Shown piece by piece: positions 1 to 12,083 of a DNA stretch of 64,000 bases. The translations under genes were made by a program, and so were the position numbers. Position 1 is the stretch's first letter. Each line of letters opens with the position of its first letter. The notes beneath the pieces are model-generated. The model made no database searches. It had not been told where the DNA came from and saw only the letters and a list, made by a program, of their open reading frames with translations. Location of the stretch: the NCBI RefSeq assembly GCF_964656455.1, contig NC_135722.1:48812628-48876627 (forward strand). Reading direction: 5' to 3'. The stretch comes from Halichoerus grypus. Lineage: Eukaryota; Chordata; Mammalia; Carnivora; Phocidae.

Positions 1-240
1 CACCCAGGACTATCCCTTTAGACACTCCCTGGCCACTCTGTCCCATTGTCCTTGAACCCACCCACCATCCCACAAAGCTTCAACCCAAATTCTCAACCAC
101 ACCAGGTGATGCTTCTATAAATTCCACCCTCAACTGGCCCTCCATAAATAAATAAATAAAATTTTTTTCTATTTTCTTCATACTCCTTAACTTCACATCC
201 CTCGCCCCATTGTTTACAGCAGATTAAGTAGTCAAACCAC

Positions 241-960
241 TGGTTCATTCATTCAGCAAACCCATATTAATTACCTCCCCTGTGCCAGGCAGTGTGGTGG
301 GTGCTGGCATTACAAGGGTGAATGAACTGGACATGGTCCTTGCCCTTATGGAGCTTACAGGTTATCAGGTGAGTGTGGGTGCTTAAGCTTGATGGATAAG
401 TAAGGAGTTAGCAGAGGAGAGGCGGCGATGAGATGGACTGGATGGGGAATATTCAAAGCCATGGGAGCAAGCATGGAAAAGTCCACTTGCAGAAAGCATT
501 GTATATCTGAGCTAGAAAGCAACCCAGTGAGCCTGGCACTGATAGCATGATGTGAGGAGAGGTGAGAAAGTCTGGGAGAGGTGGATAGACAGTTAGTTAG
601 ATCATGCAGTTCTTGTAGGTCATAGGAAAAAGACCATATCTAATCCAAAAATAATGGAGAGTCACCAAATTATTTGAGGCTATAGTGTGATATGATCAGA
701 TCTGGTTTAGAACTACCAGTCTGACAGTGTGAAGACTGAAGGGCAGGCTCTGAAAAGGAGGATGGTTTGCTCTTGCAGGAAGCCAGGAGGAGAGAACCCT
801 GGCCCGAACTGGAGTGGGGGCAGCAGAGAAGGAGAAAGTAGATGGTTTCAAGAGTTGTGTAGGCAGCGGGGTCAGCAGGGCTCAGTGGCAGAATGGATGT
901 GGAGGTTGAAGGAAAGGGATGCAGTAAGAGTAGATAAGCTGGTCTCACTCACTGAGAAAA
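241..960 (-). repeat. LINE-2 3'-end fragment (reverse)
   Basis: The sequence beginning TTCATTCATTCAGCAAAC, then TGTGCCAGGCAGTGTGGTGGGTGCTGG and GGAGCTTACAG, is the complement of an L2 3' end. Diverged L2-like text such as TCTTGTAGGTCATAGG and GATATGATCAGATCTGG continues to about 960. Boundaries are approximate. Confidence 0.55.
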
Positions 961-1250
961 GTGAGGCCATCCAGTATGAATTCCCTCAGCTTCCTGCCTC
1001 CTTCCTCAAATTTTTATCTGCATTCTCCTCAATCTTTTCTCCTTTCCTATAATTATGAAGAGGTGTCTCTTCTATTTAAGACTACTTCATCCATCCCCTC
1101 CCACCTCCATGGGGACCTAATTCAACTAATTATGCCATGTCTTATCCATGTCTCCAGTTTCTCCCTTTATACCCCTTCCTCCTGTGAGCACACACAGAGC
1201 CTCCAGTCTCCCCTGCCTCCCTTAACTTGGTAATCCCCAATGAGCTAAAC

Positions 1251-1268
1251 TAAGCTAAGCTTAGCTTA
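1251..1268. repeat. Perfect 18-bp palindrome TAAGCTAAGCTTAGCTTA
   Basis: The sequence equals its own reverse complement and lies 15 bp inside the right arm of the 1-1383 inverted repeat. Confidence 0.9.
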
Positions 1269-1489
1269 TTGGAAATTACCGACCACTTGGTGTGGTTGAG
1301 AATTTAGGTTGAGACTTTGTGGGATGGGTGGGCTCAAGAACAATGGGACAAAGAGTGGCCAAGGAGTGTCTGAAAAGTGATCTCTCACTTTGCTTCACTG
1401 TGAAAGGGTCTTCTGCATGGAGCTGTTCCCACTTCCCCTTTCCCGACCTTCCAGTATAATGGCTCTCCTAAGAGAAAGTGACTTCTCAC

Positions 1490-2905
1490 CTGCCAAAACT
1501 AGAGGTTCTTTTCAAAAGTCCTCAACTGCTTGACCCCTTGGCATGGTCTGACATTGTTGATCATTCTTTTCCCTTTGAGCCACTCTTATGGCTTCTGAGC
1601 CACGATTTTATTCTGTCCACCTTTAGTGAGCTCTCTAGTGCCAACCACACTGCTAGATGATAGGAACACTGTGAGAGGGAAGACACTATTCCTACCCTCA
1701 GGAAGTTTAAACCTCAGTGGAGGAGACAGGCAGATAAACAGATGATTACCATAGGATGAGGTCCATGCATCTCTCTCCCCAGAGCTCCTCCTTACCCTTC
1801 CTTCCCACTCTGCTTTGAGGGCTCCTTTGGGGAGCCCCTAAATGTTACCATTCCTTAGGGTTCTGACTTGGATCTTCTCATTTTCTCACTGTATACACTC
1901 TTCTAGATGACCCATCTCATTCATTTCCAGGGCTTTATCACCTGTATAGGCTGATGACTCCCAAATATCTACCTCTTCCAGACCTCTCTTCTGACCTCCA
2001 GACCTCCATATCTGCTTCCTACCTGATCTTTGCTGAATAGCTCACAAGCCCCTAAATGTCCAAACCTGAACTCATTCCTTCCTCCCCCAAACCACCATCT
2101 CTACTCAGTTATCAAGCTACACATCCAGAAATTAACTGCAGCCAATTCCTTCTCCACATGTCTTTTTCCAACCCAGAAAGTCACCGGAACCTGCTGGTCC
2201 TACCTCCTTTCCAGGTCTCTCTGGCATCCCATCCCCTTTGTTCCATGGCCCCAGCTACAGCACTCACCTCACCATCCTTCCACACAAATTACTGCAAGAG
2301 TCTCCTAACTTGTCTCCCTAGACTTCTACTTTTCCCTCTTCCAGTCCATTCTTTTCATTGCAGCAAGAGGGATCTCTCTAAAGTGCAAGTCTAGCCATGC
2401 ATTCCCTGCTTGGTATTCTGCAGTGTCTTTCCATTATCTTGGGTGAACTGTCTACTTTATTGAGGCTTATGAGATCCCTCAGGATCTGACTCTCCTCAGC
2501 TTCCCCAGCCTCATCATCTGTCTCATTTCCCTACCTTCCTCACACTGGAAGTTCTAGCCATACTGAATTCCTTGTAGTTCCTCAGAGACACGGTATTCTT
2601 CCATGCTCTGGACCTTAGCTCATACTGCCCTCTGCCCAGAAAAGCCCTTCACTCCCCTCTTCTTCTGGCTAGCCCCTTCCCATCCTCAGATCTAGTCTCA
2701 AACCTAGGAATTATAGGACAAGTTAGGAGACTCTCAAACTGAGCATGCAGGCTTGAGATCCTCTTGTCTCACTCTTGTCATTGCCTCTTCCCTGTTCTGT
2801 ATCTTTGGGCTGGGGCCTCTTGATGGCAGGGTTACATATTATATTTGTCATGTCCCCAGGGGCCCTCCACATTCACATTCATGACAATGAACAAATGAAT
2901 GAGTA
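1490..2905 (+). repeat. LINE-2 3'-region fragment (forward)
   Basis: Diverged L2-like phrases occur in order: GACATTGTTGATCATTC, GGCTGATGACTCCCAAAT, ATGTCCAAACCTGAACTC, GCAGCAAGAGGGATCTCTCT, and an end with ACAAATGAATGAGTAAATGA. With the copy at 241-960 it forms a head-to-head L2 pair. Short open frames here are not genes. Confidence 0.55.
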
Positions 2906-4730
2906 AATGAGGCCCCTCACTGCACATACCTCACCCTCACTCACTCTTCAGAAGACTGACATCTGGTCTCAGCAGCCTACACAATTGAGACATTTCCACA
3001 CATACCCATGTATCCCACTGGAGACACTGCCGCTCCCCTCCCACACAAACTATCCTTCCTCACCCTATGCCCTCCTCTCTGCCTTTTACCTGGGCTTCTC
3101 TTTTCCTGGAGCCTCTTGCTTTCCTTCTCTGTACTTTATTTCTCTTTCATTCAGTTTGGCAAATTATTTAAGGAGCACCAGAAGTTTGCAGATTCAAATA
3201 TATTGCACCAGGTGCCCATTTGGGCTCCTGGAGGGAGAGGAAAATGAGGAAGCTGTGACCTGCCATTAGGCCACAAGGCCCTATATGCCCACCATCCACT
3301 TCGCTCCACCAAGTCCCCTTCCTGGGAGGTGCTGTCGGCTGCTCCTTTCTCCAACACCCCGCACACACACCCACTCTGGGCCCTCCCAAATCCTGGCACC
3401 CTTCGTCCTGCCCCTCCCCATATCAGGTTCCCAGACACTTGTGCCCTCTTCCTCTTCCCTGTCCAGCCTATCAGTGGCAACAGAAGCAAGACTGGACTCT
3501 CTGATGCCTTGCGACCTGCAAGCAAAAGCCCCTCCCAGGTGTTCAGGCTGTTGGATCCCATCTTCTTCCTGGCTTCCTGCTGCCTGCCCCATCTTTCGGC
3601 TCTAGGGCCCATGTTTCCTGGGTAACCCTCTGACTTCCAAGAATTTTCAACTACTGACACTTGGGAGGGGATACTACTCAGTTCCTGTGTCCCCTGGTGA
3701 GAGAGCTCCTCCTCCCATCAGTCAGCCTATAACCCCCAAGTGTGAGTCAGGATGCCCCTCTGTGTTCCCTTGGCACACTAGAATGTCCTTGTTTATGTTT
3801 CTCTCTAAGCTGCTCATAGAAGGAGCTGTTATCTATCAGAGCCCAGACGGCACCACCCTTTTGGTTGGTGAGGAAGGAGGAGGAGAAGGAAAGGGAGGAA
3901 AAGAGGGGGGTGGAGGCTCCCCCTCTGACCTTCCAGCCACATCATCTGCCACCTGGGTGACCTTAGCTTCTCTGAACTCCCCTTTCCTTTGGTGACAATG
4001 GAGGTAATATTAAGAGAGTTGTTTGAGAATTCAGAAAGAAAACAACTCTTAAGGATTCAACTCTTAACTTAGCTAATTTTCCTTCCGACATCTCCGTCCC
4101 TCTACTGTATTCTCCTGCCCCTCAACCTCTCACTTCCCTACATTTGTTCTTCCCTCTTGGTATCTCTGGGTTGCTGCTATATTCTCACCTCCTCTGCTTG
4201 CTCCAGCCTCGCTGGCCTCCTCTGCAGCCCAAACTCTGATTGTCAGGGTCAGACCTTAGGAAGAGGCCCTTGCTGCCCATCACCACCACCCCTTCTCCCT
4301 CACCCTGCCCTGCCTACGTGTGAACACCACAAAGGCAGGGACTCCCATCTGTCCAAGTCACTGCTTTATCTCTACTGCTTAGTATGATGGTTGGCCCATC
4401 TTCAATAGATATTTGTTGAATAAATCGATTAATGAATCATTTCACATGCATGCCCTGAGTTTGCCTCTTCCCATTTTCTCTTTGTCTCCTAGAGACCTCC
4501 AAGCATCCTCTGGTCCCTTCTCCTGTCTCACCACCTGGGTCCATGCCCACCTGACCCTCTGCCTGGCCTGGCAGTATCCTCATCACTGATCTCCTCTAAT
4601 CCACCTTGTGCACTTTGCCTGAGTTATTCTCCTATAACAGAATTCTGCTTGCTCTCCTTCCCTGTTGTGTTGCCTGGCCAGTGACATGACCCTTCATCAG
4701 AGCATTCCAAGCCTTCCAGCAGAGAAGTAA
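2906..4730. other. No gene recognised upstream of DCHS1
   Basis: Pyrimidine-rich non-coding sequence. I see no splice-bounded conserved reading frame, RNA gene or young repeat. Overlapping open frames on both strands at 3150-3660 reflect C/T-rich composition. About 4390-4440 resembles a MIR or L2 end (AATAGATATTTGTTGAATAA). Confidence 0.4.
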
Positions 4731-4734
4731 TATA

Positions 4735-5255
4735 GGGTAACAATGCACTAGCTTTGGAGTCCATCAGAGCTGGGTCCCACATTTCTCTGCCACCCGCTGA
4801 ACCTCAGTTTCCTCATCTGTGAACTAACACTTGTCTGAGGGTTATTTTGTGTGTCTGGCATACAACAACAGCAGCTGATATTTATTGAGCCCTCACTGTG
4901 TGCCAGGTGATGTGCTAAGTTTTTGGTAACATTCTTTCATTTAACACTCCTGTCAACCATATAAAGTGGGCACTTTAATCCCCACATTATAGAGGAGGAA
5001 ACTGAGAAAGGCTGAACAACTCACCTGGGGCTACACTGTAAGTGCCACTGAAGTCTGCCTCACAGCAGAGCCCATCTTCTAATCACACCTGTGTGCTTAC
5101 AAAACAAGAACCGTGTGCCAGACACCATTCTAACCACAAACACAGTGTGGTAAGTACTATTATTGTCCCTATTTTATAAAGGAAGAACTAGAAGCATTGA
5201 GAAATTGAGTGGCTTGCCAGAGGTTACACAGCTAGAAAGTGTGAAGCTGGGCAAA
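4735..5255 (-). repeat. Cluster of MIR elements
   Basis: A forward MIR core (about 4735-4855, CCTCAGTTTCCTCATCTGTG) is followed by two reverse MIR copies with TATTGAGC...GTGTGCCAGG, AGAGGAGGAAACTGAG and TTACACAGCTAGAAAGTG signatures. All are old and diverged; limits are approximate. Confidence 0.6.
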
Positions 5256-5429
5256 ACACATTTGGTTTGGCCAAGTCCACGTCTTCACCACTTCATCCTG
5301 TCCTACCCTACTGTGATATATTGCCTCCCTATTGTAGAAGTGCAGTGTGTATTGATCAATCACTCTATGCTGATGTCTGGTCTATGGTGAGTTGTTTAGT
5401 TGATTTATTCTCTATCATTCCCCACTGCA

Positions 5430-6365
5430 GGAGGCTTGCACCCTTCGGACTCTCCTGAAACTATTCTCCCCAGATCTCCAGCAAACTCCTTACTGCTAAA
5501 ATCAATGGCCACTTCTCAGCCCTCATCCTATTTGAAGTCTCTGCAGCCTTGGACACTATCGATCCCTCCCTTCTTGTTGAAATATTTCCTCCCTTAACTT
5601 CTGTGATACTGACTCTTTTTTTTTCTTTCTCCTCCAAGAAGAATAAAGGTCTCCTCAGTCTGCCCCTTAAATGTGACTCCTCCTCAGGGTACTATCCTAG
5701 ACCCTCTTCTCCCTCTGTACATCCTTGCTGATGGGTCTCCATACCCATGGTTTTCTGTTACCCCTGGATTTGTCCAAATCCCTATCTCCAACCCAGACCT
5801 CTCTCCTCACCTCTAGACCTGCAAATCCAACTGTGCCTGGGACATTGCCACGTGGAGTTCCCAATGGGCATCTGAGAAATGGCTTCTCTCCTCTGGGGTG
5901 TCCTAATGGTACCACTTTAGTAACCAGGCCAAAACCCTGGAAGTCAATCTGGACGCTTGCATTCCACCACCCTTCCCAAAGGGTCAGTGGCCAAGTGTTG
6001 TCAACCTCACCACTTTTATCTGTGTCTTCTTGATCCCACTGCTACTGACCTGGGCTGTCACAGACCGCTCATACCTGGTCCCCCTCCTCCCATGGGTTCT
6101 CTTCTTCAGGCCTCCATTGTCTTGCTAGGATTCCCTCCCTTCAACTCCCTTATCATTTCTCCCTTTCTCCATCTCTCCCTTCACCCTGCATCCCAGGCAG
6201 CAGGGAGTGTATAGTCTTGGGATCAAACTGGGGCTGTGTTAACTCAGGAAAGTTGTTTCATGCTAAGCCTGTTTCCTCAGTGGAAGGCAGGACACCTTCC
6301 TCATAGGGTTGATGTGATTAAATGAGATACTGTCTGTGAACTGCCTGGCATAGAGCCCAGCACAC
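5430..6365 (+). repeat. LINE-2 fragment followed by a MIR
   Basis: L2-like sequence (ATCAATGGCCACTTCTCAGCCCTC, GCAGCCTTGGACACTATCG) runs to about 6140. A forward MIR (TTTCCTCAGTGG...AAATGAGATACTG...CCTGGCATAGAG) then occupies about 6205-6365. Confidence 0.55.
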
Positions 6366-7129
6366 TGTGTTGAGAAAAGAGGCTTTCCCTCCGCTCATAT
6401 CTGTCCCTAGCCTCTCCCTGAAGTGGCTCCTGGGCACCAGTCCTCTGGAGGGATGCAGCCCTCCCATGGGTTGTCAGGGATACCCTGGGAGGCCAGTTTG
6501 CCTTTCTTCTCCTCCCTCCCCCTCCCTCTCTTCTTCACTCTCCTCTCCTCTCTGTCCCCCAGCACAGCTCTGCCTCCCGCCTCTATTTACCTCCCTACAC
6601 CTCTCCGGGCTAGCTGTAGCCAACTCTGACTTAGCTCCCCTCTCTGTAGTAACTGGCTTGTTCTCTCCTTTGCCCTTTGCCACACGTGCTCTCTCCTTTG
6701 TCACACTAGCTCACTCTCCCACAGTCTTGCCCCCAACCACCCCCACCAGCATTCTCAGTCTCTTCCTCTCCCCTTTATGCCTGGCCCTCCCTTTGCTTAC
6801 CAAGGCTACCCTCTTCTGCCACTTCTGCTCCAATCTGCCTTTCCAGCACCCCCCCCCCCCACCGCACACCCACCCTGTTGTCTTTCTGGTCCCTGCCCCT
6901 CCCTGGCCCTAGGACAGGAAGTTGAGGGAGGAGGCCTGGGCGGTGCCAGCTCCCCCAGCCTGCTTCCCTTCTGTACCTCCGCCACTCCTCTACTTCCTCC
7001 TGGAGCACCCCCTTCCCTATGTGCCCCCTACTTCTCCTCCCCAACCCACCTCTCTTTCCTCTCCCATGCTCCCCCTGCTCCCGGGTCCTGTAGACACAGG
7101 CTGTGGTGGGGTGGAGGGGAGGATTGACA
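6366..7129. other. C/T-rich sequence, no gene recognised
   Basis: A long pyrimidine-rich tract with a run of C residues at 6849-6861. The many open frames on the plus strand are Pro/Ser/Leu-rich and lack any recognised domain. It may be upstream flank of the candidate promoter at 7130. Confidence 0.4.
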
Positions 7130-7665
7130 TCACATTGCAGGCCCCAATGAACAGCCTCGCCCCTCCCCCTCCTAATGAGAACCAGCTGTGGTTCCAGAGG
7201 CCCAGATGTGGGGCTAGAGGGGGAGAGCAGAATGGAGCCAGAGGACAGAGCAACAGGACCGGGACAGTGAGGGCATGCAACAAGGCAGAACTGGGTGGGA
7301 GAGAAGTGACTGATCTGAGGGCAGAAAGAAGACAGGTCTGGGCAGGAGACAGGTGGACAGCTGAGGCCAGATCTGGGGGGAAGGGACAGGACAGACCTGG
7401 AAAGGGAAAGAGACAGGAACAGGGAGGAGGAACAAGTGCTGGGGAAGAGGCTGTGAGAAGCATTGGACAGATGGGGAGATGGTGCTGAGAGGAGAGCTGG
7501 AGAGAGGATGAGACGGTCTCTGGAGAGAGTCTGGAGTGCGAGTTTGGAACTAGAAGCCCTGGAGCAGGAAGTGATGAGGCACAGTCCAGACAGAGGCCCC
7601 AGGGACCGAAAGGTCACAGCTGCAGCCACAGAGCTGACCACGAGTGCCCCGGCAGCATGTGTGAG
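7130..7665 (+). promoter_or_regulatory. Candidate DCHS1 promoter and non-coding first exon
   Basis: The first coding exon of DCHS1 starts at a splice acceptor, so a non-coding exon must lie upstream. This stretch is the best candidate I see within the window. It has a compact cluster of promoter-like motifs at 7127-7195: TGACATCA, CCAAT, a GC-box-like CGCCCCTCCCCC, TAATGAG and CAGCTG. Purine-rich sequence free of recognisable old repeats follows and resembles a 5' UTR. It is not a strong CpG island and I could not fix a unique donor. Exon 1 could equally lie left of the window. Confidence 0.3.
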
Positions 7666-8135
7666 AGCATGCCTGTGTGTGGGCGGGTCTTCAAGTGTGT
7701 GCGCGCGTGCCTGCCACTGTGTGCGCACGTGGAAGTTCATCTGTCTGTGTACGTGGGAGGGAGGGTTGCGTGAGGATGCCTGTGTGTATGTGTGAGGGAG
7801 GGTATCATGGGAGTGTGCCTGTCCACGTGAGGCCTGTGAGAAGCTTGTCTTTCTGTGCGCACAAAGCATGCGTGTGTGGGTCTCTGTGTATGCCTGTATG
7901 TGTGTGTGTGGGGGGGACAGGATCCATGGGAATGAACATCCCCATCTGTGTGTGTGAAAATATGCTTCTCTGTAAGGAGGGGTATCTACGTACGTGCATT
8001 GACTGCATATATGTTGAAGTAGCCCCTGCTCGTGTATGTATGTGTGTGGACTGTGCCTGTCTGTATGTGAGTCTGTGCATCTGTGTATCTGGCTGTGTGT
8101 GGGTCTGTGACTTTGTGAGTATGCACCGATGTGCG
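7665..8135. repeat. Degenerate TG-rich simple repeat
   Basis: About 470 bp of imperfect alternating purine-pyrimidine sequence built from TGTGTG, GTGCGCGC and TGTCTGTATG stretches. It creates long His/Thr-rich open frames on the minus strand and Cys/Val-rich ones on the plus strand. These are compositional artefacts, not genes. The segment could adopt Z-DNA-like structure, which is inference only. Confidence 0.8.
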
Positions 8136-8299
8136 TCCACTGTGAGACTGTACTGGGGGAGTCTGCAATGGAGAGGAACCCCACTTGGGTGATGAGGAGG
8201 GCAGGGTCTACACAGGTTGGAGAAGGGGCATCTGTCTGGGCCTGAATCCCTTTTCTTCAAGGCTGATCATTCACCTGAGCTTTTATCTCATACCATTCA

Positions 8300-8470
8300 T
8301 ACATCCTTTCGTTCAGAAAACATATTGATCATGTACCATACTCTGTGCTACACACAAAGGTGAATGAGATACAATCCTGGCCCTCATATAGCTGACATTC
8401 TGTCTCTGGATGTGGAGACAGAAAACCTTAATACAGTAATAAATACATTGACCTCATTGTCCATTATCTT
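8300..8470 (-). repeat. LINE-2 3'-end fragment (reverse)
   Basis: CATTCATACATCC...GTACCATACTCTGTGCTACACACAAAGGTGAATGAGATACAATCCTGGCCCTCATATAGC matches the diverged complement of an L2 3' end. Unannotated sequence on either side shows no gene. Confidence 0.5.
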
Positions 8471-9329
8471 CTCTCCCCACCAACCATAACTGCTTGCTCT
8501 CCATTGATTGATTAAATGAATAGGACCATCTCTAAACCCTTGACCCCTAACCCAGTCTCTAGGCCTACATTCCTGACCTGGGCCCCTGGGCCATCCCCGT
8601 ACACTCAGCCTCTCCCCCCACTGAGTCAGACCTATGTTCACTCAGACCTCCTTGTTCTGAATTCCTCTGACCTGTTTATCCCATGTGGCAGTTCCATGAG
8701 CTCCTCAGACTTGAGTCCCCAAGGACAGGGGTCTTAGTGCACACAGAGAACTCCAGAACTCTGAAGCCAGGATGAAGGGATCCATCTACCAGATGCTCAG
8801 CTCTAGGCTCTTTGCTTCCATTGTCTCTAATTCTCACAGAATCATATGGATTAGGAAAATAACTCAAACTCTAGAATCCCTGCTCTTTTTATTGCCTCAC
8901 ACAGGTGGGAGAGTTGGGGGTTGGAAGTGTAAGCGAGAGGTCAGAACTCCCTTGGGAGGACAGGAAGTCCTAAAGCAGAGCTAATACATAAAACCCGAGG
9001 ACACACTTCTGTAACCACAGGACTGACCACGGTGCCTCAGGGACACAGGCTCTCATTGTGTTTGTGTATGTCATCTGAGTTGGCATGTCCACAGACGTTT
9101 CTGTCTGTGTCAGCATGTAAGTGTGGTGGCGTAGAATTAAAAGGCTCTGAATATGCATTCAGCCCTGATGGCCTCTCACACTGTGCTGGACAGAAACCAA
9201 CTAAGACCCTGAACTCACTGCCCTCAAGGGGGCTGCAATTCAGGGCTGCCATGCAATTTATTGTCAGTGTGACCAATGGCAGTGGGAGCCCAGGAGAGGG
9301 TAGGAGGGGCTCCTGCAGGTGGGGGGAGA

Positions 9330-10500
9330 AAGATGTCACAGAAAATTCCACAGGAGACAGGACATTTGAACCAGATCTTGAAGTCTGAGTGGAGATGGCC
9401 ACTTGGAAAGGATGTTTAAAGGATATCTCAGGACGAGAGAGTAGTACATACAGGGCAAGGAGTGGGAAGGAACTTGGGGATGGCTTTAGTGTTGGGATGC
9501 AGGGTGTGGTGGAAGACAGTAAAGGTGGGGTGCACTAGAGAGGCAGCAGGGCTCAGATCAGGAAGATATATTAAGGAAACTGTACTTTATCTTTTGGGCT
9601 AGAAGTTTTACACCTAGTGTCCATGAACCCCCTGAAACTGCCGACACGGTTTGTGTGTATGTGTATCTGCAGAGAGGGACAGCGGTTTTCTGCTGTCAGT
9701 AATGGGGAACCCATGGAAGCCTCTCTTCAGGAGTAATTTGGTGAAAGCTATGTGGATAGCTCTGGTCAGGTGGAGATGGGTCAGACGATCCATGCCAGGA
9801 GCAGGGGGAGCAGTTAGGGGCTATTGTAGGAATCAAAAGGAGAGATGATAGTGCTCAGACTGGGACAGTAGCAGTGCAAAGAGAGAGGAAAGGGCAGACT
9901 TGAGACATGTCTCATTGCGATTGTCAGGTTTTGATAACTAACTGGAAATCAGACCGAAGAAAAGCAAGGAAGCAAGGAGAGTTTCTGAGTGGTGGTGCTG
10001 CTCACAGGAAAGAGAATGGAGGAAGAAAATCAGCTTGAGGAGAGGGTTAGGGATATGTTGTTAAGGAAGTCCAGTATATAGCCGGCCATGTGTCTCCAGA
10101 GCTGAAGATGGACGGAAATTGGAAAGGCGTCAGCAATTAGACAGTGCATAAAAAATAATTGTTGCAATTGAATTGAAGGCACAGGAATGGATAAGAAAGA
10201 TCACCCAGGCAGAATAGGGAGGAGACTTGAAAAAGATGTGGCCCAGGATTGAGGCCTGAAGAGCACCAATTTTTAAGGGATGGGCAGAGGAAGAAGAATT
10301 TGTGTAGGAAATTGAGGGGCGGACAGAGAAGTACAATGGAAGCAAGAGGTGGGGTATCACCATGTGAAGCCAGGAGGAGTAGGCTCCAAGAAGCCAATGA
10401 TCAGTGATCCAGTGTTCCAGAAAGATCCAGTAAGAGGAAGATAAGAAAAAAGTGTTCATTGGATGTAGAGCATGGAGATGATCGGAAGCCTAGTGAGAGC
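9330..10500 (-). repeat. LINE-2 fragment (reverse)
   Basis: Order of L2-like phrases on the complement: GACATTTGAACCAGATCTTGAAG, GTAATGGGGAACCCATGGAAGCC, GCTATTGTAGGAATCAAAAGGAGAGATGATAG, then sequence to about 10500. An inserted TGTGTATG stretch lies near 9650. No coding capacity remains. Confidence 0.55.
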
Positions 10501-10619
10501 ATTGTCACAGGAGGGGAAGCCTCATGACATGGAGGGAGGAGGATGTGAGAAGTGAGAAGCTGGGGGAAATGAACCAACCTTTCAGACAGGGCAACCTCTC
10601 CAATGATTCTGCTCTCCCT

Positions 10620-11560
10620 CCATCACTAAGGCCTTCATATGGGGCTTGAGGCCTCTTCCCTCTTGAACTTATGCAGTATTTGAAATCCTGGCTCCCCTTA
10701 GCCTCAGAGGCACTGTCCCTCTCTGGGTTTCTTTTTGTCTCCCTCTCTGGCCAGTTAAGGATACCTTTCTCCAGTTGACGGTTAAGGCCAGAAATTTGCC
10801 CATCATCCTTGACTGCTCACAATCCCTTCAAGCTGTCATCAAACCCTGCCTGTTCTACCTCCTAGATGCGAGATGCCAACTATCCACTTCTCACCATTTT
10901 TATTGCTAACACTCATCAAGTCACCATCAAAGCACCACCATCACCTGGACTCCCACAAATGTATTATAGGGGCTGTCCTAAGATAATGGTCCCATGTGCA
11001 TACCTTCTGTTTTCCAAAGGGCACCTATCTATAGTGATCATCACAAAATGTAAGTCATATCATGACACCTCTTCTTAAAATGCTTTTTCCCTTACCCCTA
11101 GAAATAAATCCAAATCATCCATATGGCTTATGAGTCCCTGCACCATTTCATATCCCCTCCCCCTAGCACTCTACACCTCTATATCTCACACACATTGTCC
11201 CTACTCACCCCCAAACACTCTCAGCCTTTTCTTCACTGTAGACCCTAAGCCTTCCCTCTGTCTGTTCCCTCTTCTGAATGTTCTCTCCTTTCTATAACCC
11301 CCTTTTCTGCCCACCACTGCCTAGCCAATACCTACTCATTAGGTAGATCCTGACTTGAAGGTCACATCCTCAGAGAAGTTCTCCCTGACTCCCTGACTAT
11401 GACAAACCCCTCTTCTGTATATGCCCTCAGAGCTGCTTGCACTTCTTACAGCCCTTATCATACTTGTAATTACTTGTCCAATCCCTGGACTGTGATATCC
11501 CTGAAGCCAGGGACTGTTTCCTTTAGTCACTGATGTGTTCCCAATCCCTTGTTGAACGGA
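10620..11560 (+). repeat. LINE-2 fragment (forward)
   Basis: L2-like: CATCATCCTTGACTGCTCACA, ACACCTCTTCTTAAAATGC, GGCTTATGAGTCCCTGCACC, AGAGAAGTTCTCCCTGACTCC, ACTGTGATATCCCTGAAGCCAGGGACTG. It lies head-to-head with the preceding reverse copy. Confidence 0.6.
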
Positions 11561-12083
11561 GAGGGAAGTGGGGCTAAGGGAATACATATATATTCCTATA
11601 TATAGGAATTCCTGTATATTCCTATGCTGATAGAAAGCTCAAGAACATGATGGTTCAAGGTGAAGTTTGATGATTCAGGTGAGGTTACCAAAAGCACATG
11701 GTTATTGAGATATTAGTCCTGAATAAGAAGAAAAATGAGAAAGGATTGGCCATATTTTTAAGTCCAGACATGAAAGGAAGGGAGTCCAAGGGCATTGAGA
11801 CCTGAACAATAGGAAAAAAACAATCTGCTGGGGGTAGGGTGTGGTTAGGGTGGGATGGGGACCTGCCAGGGAAAGACTGGAATAGGTCCTGAGGAGTTCT
11901 GAAGCAGGAGCTTCTTGGGTCTGAAATGGATATATGGCAGCACAAATGCCCTATGGAGGGGCTGAACATGCTGGAGTCTTACTGTGGCTTAGATTCCAGT
12001 CTCATTGGACCATTGATTCCACTCCCCTCCCCCCCTCCCACCCCACTACCATCATGGCCTTTTTCCTTCTGCTTTTCTCCCAG
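11561..12083. other. Sequence before the DCHS1 first coding exon
   Basis: Non-coding. It holds a short AT-rich TATATATTCCTATATATAGG stretch (11586-11606) and ends in the polypyrimidine tract and acceptor at 12061-12083. An in-frame ATG at 11934 lies upstream of that acceptor, so it should be removed by splicing. Confidence 0.5.

Larger units (their letters stand above)
1..1383. repeat. Inverted repeat, arms about 100 bp, left arm cut by window start
   Basis: Bases 1-108 read in reverse complement match 1284-1383 at roughly 85-90% identity; both contain GGTGTGGTTGAGAATTT and GAGTGGCCA blocks. The arms flank about 1.17 kb that includes a reverse LINE-2 fragment. The left arm reaches base 1 and may continue outside. 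Confidence 0.8.

Noticed and set aside
1490..2905. Series of plus-strand open frames that might be exons
   Set aside because: The underlying DNA matches diverged LINE-2 3' sequence.
3151..3660. Overlapping open frames on both strands, up to 169 codons
   Set aside because: C/T-rich composition explains them. There is no codon-position signal that I can see and no known protein family.
7665..8135. CRISPR-like or other regularly spaced repeat
   Set aside because: Irregular TG-rich simple sequence without fixed repeat and spacer units, in a vertebrate genome.
6775..8184. A 469-codon open frame on the minus strand
   Set aside because: It runs through TG-rich simple repeat and pyrimidine-rich DNA and reads as His/Thr/Ser low-complexity text. 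Opposite frames are open too, and there is no domain or splice support.
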